A stretch of DNA of 64,000 nt, from assembly GCA_032158295.1 (NCBI GenBank), contig CM063258.1, positions 8,450,583 through 8,514,582 on the forward strand, written 5' to 3'. A program made the translations under genes and the position numbers. Below the pieces are notes generated by a model. The model was not told where the DNA came from. It did no database searches and worked only from the letters and a program-made list of their open reading frames with translations. Shown here one piece after another: positions 25,701-35,889 of the stretch. How positions within the stretch are numbered: position 1 is the first letter of the stretch; each line of letters starts with the position of its first letter. The DNA is from Pycnopodia helianthoides (taxonomy: Eukaryota > Echinodermata > Asteroidea > Forcipulatida > Asteriidae).

Positions 25701-28554
25701 TACGATTACCATCTGTTTATTGTATTCCAATAAATATCCAGTAATAAACCACAAGGGAAACTGACTGGGTAAATTTCAATTAGTATGGGGTTGAACAAAG
25801 AAAAATTGACTAGAGCGGGATTTGAACCAACGACCTCCGGATTAACGTACCGGCGCTCTACCAACTGAGCTATCTAGCCCTATATTGGCGGTCTCCCTAT
25901 TTTGTCAATATCTTTGTTCGGGGGTGCCAGTCAGAAGCCATACAACCGTTAACTGCCGTGTAGCCAGGGATCACACCCAAGTTAACGATACAACCTGGGA
26001 AGCAGCAGCCACGGGATCACCTTGAGGGGATGCGACTTTTTTAATTTAAATGTCAAGTAAATAAACCACAAGGGAAACTGACTGGGTAAATTTCAATTAG
26101 TATGGGGTTGAACAAAGAAAAATTGACTAGAGCGGGATTTGAACCAACGACCTCCGGATTAACGTACCGGCGCTCTACCAACTGAGCTATCTAGCCCTAT
26201 ATTGGCGGTCTCCCTATTTTGTCAATATCTTTGTTCGGGGGTGCCAGTCAGAAGCCATACAACCGTTAACTGCCGTGTAGCCAGGGATCACACCCAAGTT
26301 AACGATACAACCTGGGAAGCAGCAGCCACGGGATCACCTTGAGGGGATGCGACTTTTTTAATTTAAATGTCAAGTAATAAACCACAAGGGAAACTGACTG
26401 GGTAAATTTCAATTAGTATGGGGTTGAACAAAGAAAAATTGACTAGAGCGGGATTTGAACCAACGACCTCCGGATTAACGTACCGGCGCTCTACCAACTG
26501 AGCTATCTCCTCAAGGTGATCCCGTGGCTGCTGCTTCCCAGGTTGTATCGTTAACTTGGGTGTGATCCCTGGCTACACGGCAGTTAACGGTTGTATGGCT
26601 TCTGACTGGCACCCCCGAACAAAGATATTGACAAAATAGGGAGACCGCCAATATAGGGCTAGATAGCTCAGTTGGTAGAGCGCCGGTACGTTAATCCGGA
26701 GGTCGTTGGTTCAAATCCCGCTCTAGTCAATTTTTCTTTGTTCAACCCCATACTAATTGAAATTTACCCAGTCAGTTTCCCTTGTGGTTTATTACTTGAC
26801 ATTTAAATTAAAAAAGTCGCATCCCCTCAAGGTGATCCCGTGGCTGCTGCTTCCCAGGTTGTATCGTTAACTTGGGTGTGATCCCTGGCTACACGGCAGT
26901 TAACGGTTGTATGGCTTCTGACTGGCACCCCCGAACAAAGATATTGACAAAATAGGGAGACCGCCAATATAGGGCTAGATAGCTCAGTTGGTAGAGCGCC
27001 GGTACGTTAATCCGGAGGTCGTTGGTTCAAATCCCGCTCTAGTCAATTTTTCTTTGTTCAACCCCATACTAATTGAAATTTACCCAGTCAGTTTCCCTTG
27101 TGGTTTATTACTTGACATTTAAATTAAAAAAGTCGCATCCCCTCAAGGTGATCCCGTGGCTGCTGCTTCCCAGGTTGTATCGTTAACTTGGGTGTGATCC
27201 CTGGCTACACGGCAGTTAACGGTTGTATGGCTTCTGACTGGCACCCCCGAACAAAGATATTGACAAAATAGGGAGACCGCCAATATAGGGCTAGATAGCT
27301 CAGTTGGTAGAGCGCCGGTACGTTAATTCGGAGGTCGTTGGTTCAAATCCCGCTCTAGTCAATCTTTCTTTGTTCAACCCCATACCAATAAATATCCAGT
27401 TAGTAAATGAATGAAAAAAGAAAGAAAAAACATACGTTAAATAATTAAGTAGCAAGTCCCCATGTCTTGGTCCATCCGGGCGTTCAGGGACGTACCAGCA
27501 GCAGCAAAGCCCCGCGGCCATACCACCCATAGACCTCCCCCTGCATGCTGCAGTACAGTAGACGACGCGAAGACAGGGTTCTCGTACAATGTATGATTTT
27601 AGCGGGGCCAACCTAGTACACCGATGCTTTGTGTGGTGTAAGAAGGTCTGGTACCCGTTACTGTTATTTTATCGACGATCGTATTGACGGCTTGAAAAAC
27701 GTATACATTTCGCGGGACATGACTCGGGGGTCAGAGGTCAATCTTTTTTTTTTATTACCATTCACTAATTATAACATATTAAAGGTGTTTTATTGCAAGA
27801 ACAACTCTTAATAAGTATAAGGAACACCTCCAAACAGTAAATTTTCATGAGATTTGAAGGCAACGTGTTCCTTTAATGATTTAAAAAAAAAAAAAACAAC
27901 CTAGTAGCACCGATGCTTTGTGTGGTGTAAGAAGGTCTGGTACCCGTTACTGTTATTTTATCGACGATCGTATTGACGGCTTGAAAAACGTATACATTTC
28001 GCGGGCCATGACTCGGGTCAGAGGTCAATGTTTTTTTTATTTTTTTTTATTACCATTCACTAATTATAACACATTATTAAAGGTGTTTTATTGCAAGAAC
28101 AACTCTTATAAGTATAAGGAACACCTCCAAACAGTAAAATTTCATGAGATTTGAAGGCAACGTGTTCCTTTAATGATTTTAAAAAAAAAAACAACAACAA
28201 CAACAACAACTTACCCCCCAATCTCCGCCCTCCTCCGGTCCGCAGTACATGTAGTCTCCATCTCCCGTCACATCCATAGACGACTGCCCTGCGGCAGCGC
28301 TGCTCAGTTGACATTCCCTCATCCTATTGCCGTAATTTACAGACTCGCACTCGGGATGAGAAAAGCATCGGTTCAGACACCGAAATTTAGAGGTAATGTT
28401 ATGCCACACCGCCAGGGGTGTGGCCCGTCAGACGGGTACCCGATACACACCTTGCTTTGAAATCACGGTGAGCCACCAAGCCATGTACCCCAAGAACGCC
28501 GACGAGAACGAGCAGTCCTACCCACCGGGAGAAGGCGGGGAGACCGCTGCTCAT
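16747..28554 (-). CDS. secreted PAN/apple - Thr-rich - fibrinogen-C protein (exon 1 frameshifted)
   Basis: Five minus-strand exons agree in phase: 28554-28215 (phase 0 out), 25176-25062 (phase 1 out), 19254-19130 (phase 0 out), 18152-17894 (phase 1 out), and 17006-16747 ending TAG. About 365 residues. Exon 1 encodes a signal peptide (hydrophobic run [14 protein letters not shown]) and a PAN/apple-like domain ([18 protein letters not shown], then ECQLSS). Exon 2 is a mucin-like [17 protein letters not shown] linker. Exons 3-5 form a complete fibrinogen C-terminal domain: [28 protein letters not shown], the [13 protein letters not shown] region that in this family binds calcium, [13 protein letters not shown], and TEMKIRP. 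Such proteins are usually secreted pattern-recognition lectins (ficolin/FREP-like). Within exon 1 the signal-peptide frame hits TAA at 28401-28399, and the PAN frame opens only after TGA at 28430-28428. The reading frame therefore shifts between 28399 and 28430, implying one extra or two missing bases. Confidence 0.85.
17007..17893 (-). other. intron 4 of the fibrinogen-domain gene
   Basis: An 887-bp intron between GTAAAG at 17893 and a CTTTTTCAG acceptor at 17007. It has a poly-A run near 17055 and no recognised repeat or gene. Confidence 0.7.
18183..18567. mobile_element. TTAA MITE, AGGAACATTACAGAATTG family, copy 1
   Basis: Left end TTAA-AGGAACATTACAGAATTG, right end CAATTCTGTAATGTTCCT-TTAA. 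About 385 bp, in intron 3 of the fibrinogen-domain gene. Further copies are at 39121-39514, 39922-40314, 53172-53555 and, inverted, 63029-63421. The shared interior includes GAGATCGATCGGCCATCTGG and TCACGAGAAAATAGTGAAAAAC. Confidence 0.85.
19370..19625. mobile_element. hairpin MITE ending CAAGGCAACGTG...TTAA
   Basis: A central palindrome pairs GGCCATTTTGTGGAGTCAAA with its inverse, TTTGACTCCATAAAATGGCC. The right end reads GCAACGTGTACCTTTAA. The left end seems truncated, because the expected mirror TTAAAGG...CGTTGCC is missing. Relatives: 25410-25645 (same central palindrome, left end present) and the left part only at about 38534-38660. Confidence 0.7.
21161..21232 (+). repeat. isolated fragment of the tRNA-array unit
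   Basis: GTTCAACCCCA, then CAGTTTCCCTTGTGGTTTAT and ACTTGACA, recur in the same order as in the unit tails of the array at 25743-27384, with substitutions between. It shows that the unit is dispersed as well as tandem. Confidence 0.6.
23285..23575. repeat. tandem repeat, about 130-bp period
   Basis: GAGATATGG starts at 23295 and 23425, with a degenerate third start at 23553. Each of the first two is followed by CACTTCCGGTTGACCCGGAAGT, itself an imperfect palindrome, and by CATGGGGTCACGGTAAA and AAGGCTAATCTCCA. Non-coding. Confidence 0.75.
23585..24200. repeat. imperfect tandem duplication with embedded hairpin
   Basis: GGCCCTAGCCCGAACATC...CGAGGCTCGTGTTTTACGCC occurs at about 23585 and again at about 23957. 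GGAGGAATCCT...ACAAACGCACCTTTGACC and CCATTGCGGTCTTGC also occur twice. Only the first copy contains a hairpin at 23661-23757 (CTGCAGCACACG...GGAGTCAACAGTTAAGGG against its inverse), so that hairpin probably inserted into one copy. Confidence 0.7.
25410..25645. mobile_element. hairpin MITE, TTAAAGGAACACATTGCC family
   Basis: It starts TTAAAGGAACACATTGCCTT. Its centre pairs GCCATTTATGGGAGTCAA with TTGACTCCCATAAATGGC. It is the same family as 19370-19625, with the right arm shortened. Confidence 0.65.
25808..25879 (-). tRNA. tRNA-like gene, array copy 1 (anticodon position GTT)
   Basis: A 72-nt cloverleaf fits exactly: acceptor GGCTAGA/TCTAGTC, D-arm GCTC...GAGC with AGTTGGTA loop, anticodon arm CCGGT/TCCGG with loop ACGTTAA, and T-arm GTTGG/CCCGC with TTCAAAT. 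A-box TAGCTCAGTTGG and B-box GGTTCAAATCC are intact and a T-run follows as a Pol III stop. Oddities are C instead of T at position 33, a T-T pair closing the anticodon stem and one T-stem mismatch. Decoding as Asn is therefore doubtful; a tRNA-derived repeat is as likely. Confidence 0.55.
26125..26196 (-). tRNA. tRNA-like gene, array copy 2
   Basis: Identical to copy 1 over the 72-nt tRNA-like core, 317 bp further on, in the same orientation. Confidence 0.55.
26441..26508 (-). tRNA. tRNA-like gene, array copy 3, 5'-truncated
   Basis: It matches copies 1 and 2 but loses the first four bases of the acceptor stem at the inversion breakpoint, so the acceptor helix cannot form fully. A- and B-boxes remain. 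Confidence 0.5.
26657..26728 (+). tRNA. tRNA-like gene, array copy 4
   Basis: The same 72-nt sequence as copy 1, on the plus strand, followed by AATTTTTC as a Pol III-type terminator. Confidence 0.55.
26973..27044 (+). tRNA. tRNA-like gene, array copy 5
   Basis: The same sequence as copy 4, 316 bp downstream, with the same T-run after it. Confidence 0.55.
27289..27360 (+). tRNA. tRNA-like gene, array copy 6 (variant)
   Basis: Differs from copy 5 by T for C in the 3' half of the anticodon stem (TTAATTCGG for TTAATCCGG), and its T-run is interrupted (AATCTTTC). It is the most diverged copy. Confidence 0.5.
27609..28182. repeat. tandem duplication in intron 1 of the fibrinogen-domain gene
   Basis: CAACCTAGTA...CACCGATGCTTTGTGTGG through GAAGGCAACGTGTTCCTTTAATGATTT occurs twice (about 27609-27885 and 27897-28182), with small indels in the T- and A-runs. 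Each copy ends in the GCAACGTGTTCCTTTAA terminus seen in the MITE family at 19370-19625. The second copy ends about 30 bp from the exon 1 splice donor. Confidence 0.8.
28215..28554 (-). pseudogene. frameshift inside exon 1 of the PAN-fibrinogen gene
   Basis: Read from ATG 28554, the frame gives 51 residues ending [10 protein letters not shown] and then TAA. The continuation of the domain, [14 protein letters not shown], is in the next frame. There is no AG in the overlap that could act as an acceptor, so a hidden intron is unlikely. Either the assembly has a one-base error or this allele is non-functional. The remaining exons and all splice sites look intact, which favours a sequence error or a recent mutation. 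Confidence 0.6.
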
Positions 28555-29552
28555 GGCGATGGCAGACTCTCACAAAAGTACTCGACAGAAATGAAAAGTG
28601 TCAACTACAGAGTTCCTACAACTACATCGGTGTATGGGTAAAAACCAAAATTAATATTCTTTATCCCCGATGCAAAATTTAACATCTATTCAGAGTTCCT
28701 TGTAAAAACACAGTCAAAACACGTATGCTACACCTGCATATAAGAGTCTAACTGGTCTGATGAGTATACAGGCCTGAGCAAACTGACGCTTTCTTTTCGC
28801 GAGCTAACAGGTGCGACTTCAAAGAACAACGAGACGCCAATAGACCTTATGCATGTGACTTCATAATGAGTAGGGCGCCCTAAGAAGTTTACTCATTGGC
28901 CGATTTTGTGCGCTGCGCGTAACGGTGAAACGATGACGTCAATGCACCATAGGTCCATGAGCCAATGACACCAGCAACTGAACTGCGTAGCCGAGTCGTT
29001 CATGCAATATCTAAAAGCAAAATTAATACCGTTGGGCATTGTGGTATTGATTGACACACACTGAAGCATTTATATGCACACATACAAAAAAATAAACAGA
29101 TACGCATTGGTTTAAAACAATACTTATACCCACTCTAAAAACTCGGAATTGACCCGACTTCCAGATCACAGGAGGCCTGATGACCCCATTACGGGTCAGG
29201 CTGACCCTTTTCCCCCATAAACACCGGTTTTATCCTATGTTATAGCTGTTTTCTACACAATGGGGTACCTTTTAGCTACTTTTTAAGAATTGTTTATATT
29301 GTACATGTTCTAGTGCAATTCAACCCTATCGGTTGTCATATTGTAACACCCCTTACAAATATTCTGCCTTTTGATTGGTTTAGAGCGCGTCACACGATAT
29401 GTCTTAGTTTTACTAGAAACCGCGCGTGAACCGCGCGGTACTATCACACGGCCGCCGATGTACTATCACATGGCAACCGATGTACTACACCCATAGCAAC
29501 AGCAGCTCCATGGTACCTAGACGTCTTTTGTACGGGGTGTTATAACACAAAC

Positions 29553-29704
29553 ATTGACTGCTTTTACTCGTGCTAAGGTAAAAACTACGACGCCCTCGGT
29601 GATCCCCGGCGCGATCTATTTTCCCTCGGCCGTCGGGAAAATAGAACGCGCCGGGGATCACCAAGGGCGTCTAAGTTTTTACCATAGCACTCGAAGCAGT
29701 CAAT
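29553..29704. mobile_element. 152-bp near-perfect hairpin
   Basis: The arms ATTGACTGCTTTTACTCGTG...GATCCCCGGCGCG and their inverse surround a short GC-rich loop (CCCTCGGCCGTCGGG). A MITE or potential small-RNA precursor; no coding capacity. Confidence 0.75.
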
Positions 29705-31120
29705 ATTTGTATACTGTTCATTCCTTTATAATGTTTTTTGAAATAAACCAATAAATATAATATATATTATATATCGTGCAGTGATCAATTCATAGGCTTT
29801 TAAGCTACATGTTGTATAACGTGGATTGCCATGTTTCAAAGCTAGCTCCAGAGCTAGTGACCAGGCACTCCAATGCCACTTGTCTTATAAGCTGGACACC
29901 CTAGTTACTTCTGTTGCCTAGCAACTGCCCAGTGACATTTGGATTAGCACAAAGGCCACTTTGACACACTTACATCCATTATTTTGATCAGAATCTTGGC
30001 ATGCTCTGACAATGTGTATGGATAGATCTGAAGCCATCAACCCTAAATTTCTTTGATGAAAGAATTCTCACATCATCTAATAGAGTGAGTAGACTTGCTT
30101 TTTCTGTCTCTAGTTGTTTAATTACATTTTAATTATACAGTAACTATGGAGACACTACAGCAGAGGAAAGGAACTCGTATGGGCAAATCCAACGTTTTGG
30201 GACGCAAGTTTGTCCAATGGGTGACTTTCTTTGACCTCTGCGCGAGAGGGCTCCCTAACCCTAGTGGTGTCATAAATTTATAATGTAAATAAGTTGATGA
30301 CCACGTATCAATGAATTAGGAACCTGTAAATGGCCATCAACCTTGTCATACATACACAAAATGCTTTAGTCTAGTCTGGCATAATAGCCAAAGCCCTCTA
30401 GTGGTCATTAATTAAATAGAGTAGATTTTTTAAGCTACTGTTACCAATGTGAAGAAAACTCGATGTACCAATACCTTTAGGTAAAGCATAATTAATAGGC
30501 TTATTTATTTATTTATTTATTTATTTATTGCATATATAACCTCCACAAAAGAAGAGGATAAAAATGATACAACAAAAGGTAAAAGCAAATAAGCTCTCCA
30601 TATAATTGTATTGTAGTGTATTGTATTCATTTTTTTTTAAACGGACCAAACCCCATACCCTCTAGGAGGGTTACAACAATAACAACATTTTAAACTACCA
30701 ATATAACAAAGAAGGAGAGGTTAGCATGAACAAACATTAAATTATACTTGGTTTTCCTTTAATATAAAAGCAGAGAATAGTGTACTTCGCAACACAACTC
30801 ATAATGGTTTTATCATGAGAACTCATAAGGAAAATAAATTTGTCTTTTTCCAATAAGATACTAAAATTCGTGTAACTTCGACCAATATGGTATCATACCA
30901 TTTCTTTCTGAATACAGCAAACATAAGAGATGAAAAAGCCATTGATTAATCTTAACAGTACTAGATACAAACTTCAATGGAGGGTAGACACTGAGGGGCC
31001 ACTGAAGGCTAAGATAACACGTGTCAGGAGAAAACAATGATACAACGAGGAGGCGGGAGCCTGGTAACCATAGTGTTGGTTTCCTTAGTGTTATACTGTG
31101 CCTCATCCCATAAACCCTAC

Positions 31121-32273
31121 CAGAACACTATGAGAACTAAAAGGGTATTATAAGAAGTTCAGATTTAAACATTTTAACCTGGAAAAAATATTGTTTTAAT
31201 TTTATTAAATGTTTTTTTCGGAAAAAAAGTAAAACTTTCATTTAAACTGCTGAACTAACTCGAGTTTGCGTTTTTTTTTAACATAATCTAAATCCAACCC
31301 GAACAAAATGAACAACACAAAATTTACAGAAAAAATATGTGCTTTATTTTTTAATTGCCAAAAACACGTTTTTTACCAGACAAAGTTCGGAATGCAAGAG
31401 TATTTGTACCACTCAAAGAATAATAAACATTTTACCCTAATAATTGTGATTTTTATTAGACTTAATTTTAATTAAGAATGTTTAACGTTTAATAAGAAGA
31501 AAAAAGTATTCGTACAAGATAAATACCAGAATCATACAAAATTATCATGGTGCAATCATGGTGCAATTCAAGCAATGGTTGATAAATAACTCCATTTTGA
31601 AATAACTGTCTTGGGAATGGTACGCCAATTGGCGTACCAATCATCCACTCCCATTTAAATAACGCAAAGGTAATAAATTTTAACAACTGAACTATCATTC
31701 CTATTAAAAATTATGATTTGCTCAAGTTGTAATCAAAAGTATGTTTTTTAGCGTAAATATTGTTATTTTTCTGTTTGTAAATGCCAAGTCTCGGAAACTT
31801 TGGTTCTCTCTGTGAAACAAACTTGTTGTGAGTAAGAACTTTACAAAATGTATTTTTGTACTGTTATAATTATTGTTTTATATGTTAGCAAGTACCCAGC
31901 ATGCACTAACTATGTATTTTATAGGTAAAGTATTTGGTGAGGAACTGTCCTTACAAATGTTTCTTATCGTTATTTCGTGGATAAAATCCGTATGAAGTGG
32001 TATCCATTTTGAAATAATCAAATATAATGAACTAAAATTAGAACTGTATTTTACGCTGAAAGAACGGAAATCGAGTTTTTCCATTAAAAATAAAAGTTTT
32101 TGGAACCATAATATTTTTTCCATGTGAAAAAAGAATATATTGTTTACTTTATCTCAAATATCTCAGAGTTTTCAATAAAAAAATGTATTTTACATGTGCT
32201 ACTGCGGTTTTATCTTTAAAAAAATCAAAATGAGGGATTTCCAATAATACCCTTTTAGTTCTTATAGTGTTCC
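31121..32273. mobile_element. 1.15-kb AT-rich TIR element
   Basis: The left end CAGAACACTATGAGAACTAA continues to AAGGGTATTAT. The right end read on the minus strand is GGAACACTATAAGAACTAAA, continuing to AGGGTATTAT. The interior is strongly AT-rich and has no transposase frame. At 31618-31639 it holds a perfect 22-bp palindrome built on GGTACGCC/GGCGTACC. The family is unassigned. Confidence 0.7.
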
Positions 32274-32545
32274 AGGCAAAAGACACCCAAAAATTAAACT
32301 CGCTTTAATCAGACAAAACTATGTTTCTTTCCGGGTAAATTGTAATTTGCCAAAAAGTATTTTCATTGGTTTTTTGTTTGTTGTTGTTTTTGGTAGTTTG
32401 GTGTTGTTGTTGTTTTGGGGTTGTTGGTTTTTTTGTGGGGAGGGGGGCAGAAACAAGAGTACTACTTACAGGGGGTCGAGAGTGTCGGGTGACGAACCCC
32501 ATGGTTTGGCTCAAGGAAACTAGCATAGGTAGTATGGAAGATTAT

Positions 32546-32748
32546 TTACTTGACAATGTGGTACTCGCGTGGCAAAGTATATAGTTGTCCAAGGTGCTAC
32601 GGTCCTCGTCCTGGCGTCCAGTAACACCTTGGAAGAACATTAGGTCTGTCCAGTATACATGTTCCTCGTATAGCATTGGTAAGTGTTTACTCTCAGTAAA
32701 GGTTGCACTTACGGAGACTTCTAGTTTCGCGACGACAACGGTCAAAAT
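32546..32748 (-). CDS. weak candidate exon of an unknown gene
   Basis: A minus-strand frame of about 67 codons follows a reasonable acceptor (CATTACACTGCAG) and has balanced, coding-like codon use (region around KHLPMLYEEHVYWTDL). It ends at TAA, with a possible donor CAA/GTAAAT just before. No partner exon was found and no family is recognised. It may be a chance frame or an exon remnant. Confidence 0.2.
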
Positions 32749-32970
32749 CTGCAGTGTAATGGTGATGTGGTTCGCCCAAATCTACACCTTGAATGTAAAA
32801 GTACTATACAATGCTCGATAAGCGAGAGCGCCCCCTTCAAATATTCCTAAACACGAACACACTCTTCCTATCATGTACAGAAGTTAACCCCCCCCCCCCG
32901 AAAATCTTCAAAAAGAATTCCTGAGATTCCAAATTACAATAAAGGCACGAGTAGAGGGGGGGGGGTTACA

Positions 32971-33071
32971 CCATGCCACATATCGAGCACCAAATGAGAA
33001 TAGACTACACTTAATATTGAGAATAATACGCCAAGACTCGTGAATACCCATTTGGTGCTCGATATGGCATG
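32971..33071. repeat. 101-bp inverted repeat with poly-G/poly-C shoulders
   Basis: CCATGCCACATATCGAGCAC and CAAATG are mirrored by CATTTG and GTGCTCGATATGGCATG. Outside the arms, GAGGGGGGGGG at the left faces CCCCCCCCCTCCC at the right, which extends the fold. Confidence 0.75.
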
Positions 33072-35534
33072 TGTCCACCCCCCCCCCTCCCACCATTGTA
33101 CCGTCATTGTTTTCTGGGAATCTCCGGAATTTTAAAGATTTTTTTCAGGGTACAGGGTAAAAAAGAAAGAGTGCGTTCAAGTATGGGGGACACCCTATGA
33201 CACTAATCGGGCATGGTATAATATGAATAGCTTCTAAGCTTCAACTTTTTGTAAATCAACGAGTTGAAGGTCATTGCTGTTACGGACTGTTGAAAATGGT
33301 CAAATATATTGCCCCAGGTTTTTGACTTTCAACCTAGAGCATTTGAAGTACACCTTGTCCTCGAAAACCGTATTCCTATTTCGATCACAAGCGTAGTGCC
33401 CTTTTTCCAAGATGGAATCTGGCCAGGTGACTCGTTCAGGAGTCGTTTTTTAATAGGTCGAGAGATCTAAATTCAAATCACGAGTGCCACTGAAGTAACA
33501 TTTTGATCGTTCCAAAGCATAGTTTGTCCTTCAAAAAATAATATGTAGAATAACAAGCGATGGCAGCCAATTTGAAATTTAAAAAAATTACTTTTTGAAC
33601 CTACCTACACCTTTTCAAAGTTCAACTCTGCGATGGCCCTATGGCCAAAATGTCTTTCTCATGACTTACTCTGACTGTGTGGCCAAATAGTGTCATCAAA
33701 CTAAAGACACAATCCCACCAAATGTTTCCCCGATCTTTATGATGTGATTCCAACTTTTTTTTAAATGTTGTACATCGTTGAAAATCGTGCATAAACCTTA
33801 GGTGGTGACAAGAAAAAATGTCCTTGAAAAGAATTAAAATGAATTGAAATCATAAACTGTGGGAAACCAAGTTGGAAATATTAGTTTTGTTTTTGTAAAA
33901 ACGGTACAATAAAAGACGATTTCAGTTCTGATGCATTGTTTGTATGCACATCTTTTATTCTGATTTTGGATGGAATTGCAAACATTTTTTACAAACATGT
34001 ACTGTTGTTATTCAACAACAAGGTATACCCAATACCCATGGTAATTACTTCAAACTAACTACTATAAAAACTTACTTTGTAAGAAGCACTTTAGTTGTTG
34101 ATATTTGTATACCATTTTGAGAAACGATTCCCCTCTTAGGAATGTGGTTTTAGAGAAAGGGTTTTAAAAGAAATCAATTTGGCAATATCTCAAAAACGCT
34201 ACGACCTTTTCAAATGAAACTATCACAGGTTAGTTTTATTGAATATATCTACATTCAAGTAGGATAAAAACAATATAACAGTTCCATAAACAAAAGGTAT
34301 ACTTTGCCTTTATACGAACTGTTTTGTATTTATTTTTACCTTCAAAATGACAAAATAGGGAGTGTAATTTCAAAGTAGTCTCCAAAATCTTTTATTCAAC
34401 TATCAATTTACTGCTTAAAAATCTTTAAAAAATAATTTACAATACATACAAATAACCCATAAATTATTTGGATATATAATTGTTTTTAACACATCGATCA
34501 TTTTTTACAACAAGTTATAGATGGAAACACCATTTTTTCACCAGTATTGATATCTTTAATCATTGATAAACATCAGACTGGTAAAAAAGGCAAACATTTT
34601 TAAATGACAAGTACTTTATTTAAAATAGCCTTGTTTATTTATATAAACATGTTTGAACTTATAGAGGTAATTAAATTCATCTCTTCTAATAAATGAAGTT
34701 CACTTTTTTCTGTTGTTCTACTTCATCAAAATGAGGATTGCTTTTTTAAAATGTATAAAAAAAATTGTACAAAATATTTGAAAGCGCAAATTTAGTTATG
34801 GGTCCTAAATGAATGCAATATAGACTACTGTGCATACCCCAAAACGAGAAAACCTGTTGAACAAAGACTATATTTTTTATGTCCAAATCTTCTCTTTAAA
34901 CTCTATGTAAAATTCTTTAAAAGGAATAACATACAGCAACTCTTCATACAATTTCAATGTTTATATCATAAAAATAGTTTACATTGACATTCAAACAAAA
35001 ATAAAACTTCTGAGGATGCTTATGTTTTAAAAACCCCATTTACCAATCACGCCCGAATTTGTGCCATCAATACAAAGGCTTAATGATAACATGAACATCA
35101 CTTGGGCAAAATTCTTAATTGTTTACAAGAAACCGGAAAGGTAGGTCAGGTCTCATTCTCTGGTCTTATTTATTGATTTGTTAAATTTCATTTACTTTCA
35201 TATCATCGTTTATTTGAACTTTTCCTAACTATAATAGCATAATTTTTTCGGCCATAAACTTAGTTAAACTAAATTGTTTGAAAAAAAAAACAGAATGGCG
35301 TACACATAAAACTCAATATTGTTGGTACCAACTTGTTCCTGGAAGTTCAAATACGCACCAGACTTGCACAGTCTTTTTGGAAGAAAAGAAGACTGTGTAC
35401 ATATTACTGAGAAACTTTGAACTTGGAGGCAAAGAAAACATAATGATGTAATACTTGGTTCTTGCATAGAGCATCGTATCCTAGTAAAGTCAGATCATGG
35501 TGCTGTCATTATTATCCCTGTTCATAAGGCATAT

Positions 35535-35875
35535 TTAAAGGCCCTGTACACTATTGGTAAGATCGAAAAACACAAAGTTCACAGATTCACACATAACTTA
35601 CATGATTTAAAGTAAGTAATGGTAGAAAGGGTTCCTTAAAATATTTCTGCCTAAAATGCTATCGTTTCTGAGAAATGAGTAAAACAAAAGTAATTATCGC
35701 GCGCGATAATTTGAAAAAACAGAAAACACATAAGATCTCTTCACTATTTTCTCGTGACCTCGATGACCAATTGAGCTCAAACTTTCACAGGTTTGTTTGT
35801 TCATGCATATGTTTAATCACACAAAATGTGGACACTGATTTTGAGCTGTTACCAAAAGTGTATAATACCTGTTAA
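35535..35875. mobile_element. TTAA MITE, second family, inverted copy
   Basis: TTAAAGGCCCTGTACACTAT at the left and GTGTATAATACCTGTTAA at the right. The interior is the reverse complement of the element at 10021-10366, with ATCGCGCGCGAT replacing its central palindrome. Confidence 0.75.
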
Positions 35876-35889
35876 CCATTCCTCAAATC

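Larger units (their letters stand above)
25743..27384. mobile_element. inverted array of six tRNA-like units flanked by 16-bp direct repeats
   Basis: Units of about 316 bp (tRNA-like gene plus a roughly 240-bp tail) are arranged as three minus-strand copies followed by three plus-strand copies. The switch point is at 26508/26509, where copy 3 breaks inside its tRNA 5' end. The exact sequence CCAATAAATATCCAGT lies immediately outside both ends (25727-25742 and 27385-27400). This is most simply a target-site duplication, so the whole structure appears to have entered the intron as one piece. The outermost right unit is shorter than the left one. No transposase or reverse transcriptase is encoded. 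Confidence 0.8.
25177..28214 (-). other. intron 1 of the fibrinogen-domain gene
   Basis: A 3.0-kb intron with GTAAGT donor and GTGACAG acceptor. It contains a hairpin MITE (25410-25645), the inverted tRNA-like array (25743-27384) with its flanking direct repeats, and a tandem duplication of about 285 bp (27609-28182). There is no internal exon. Confidence 0.75.

Noticed and set aside
25808..27360. Six functional tRNA-Asn genes
   Set aside because: C33, the T-T closing pair and a T-stem mismatch shared by the copies make decoding unlikely, so they are reported as tRNA-like.
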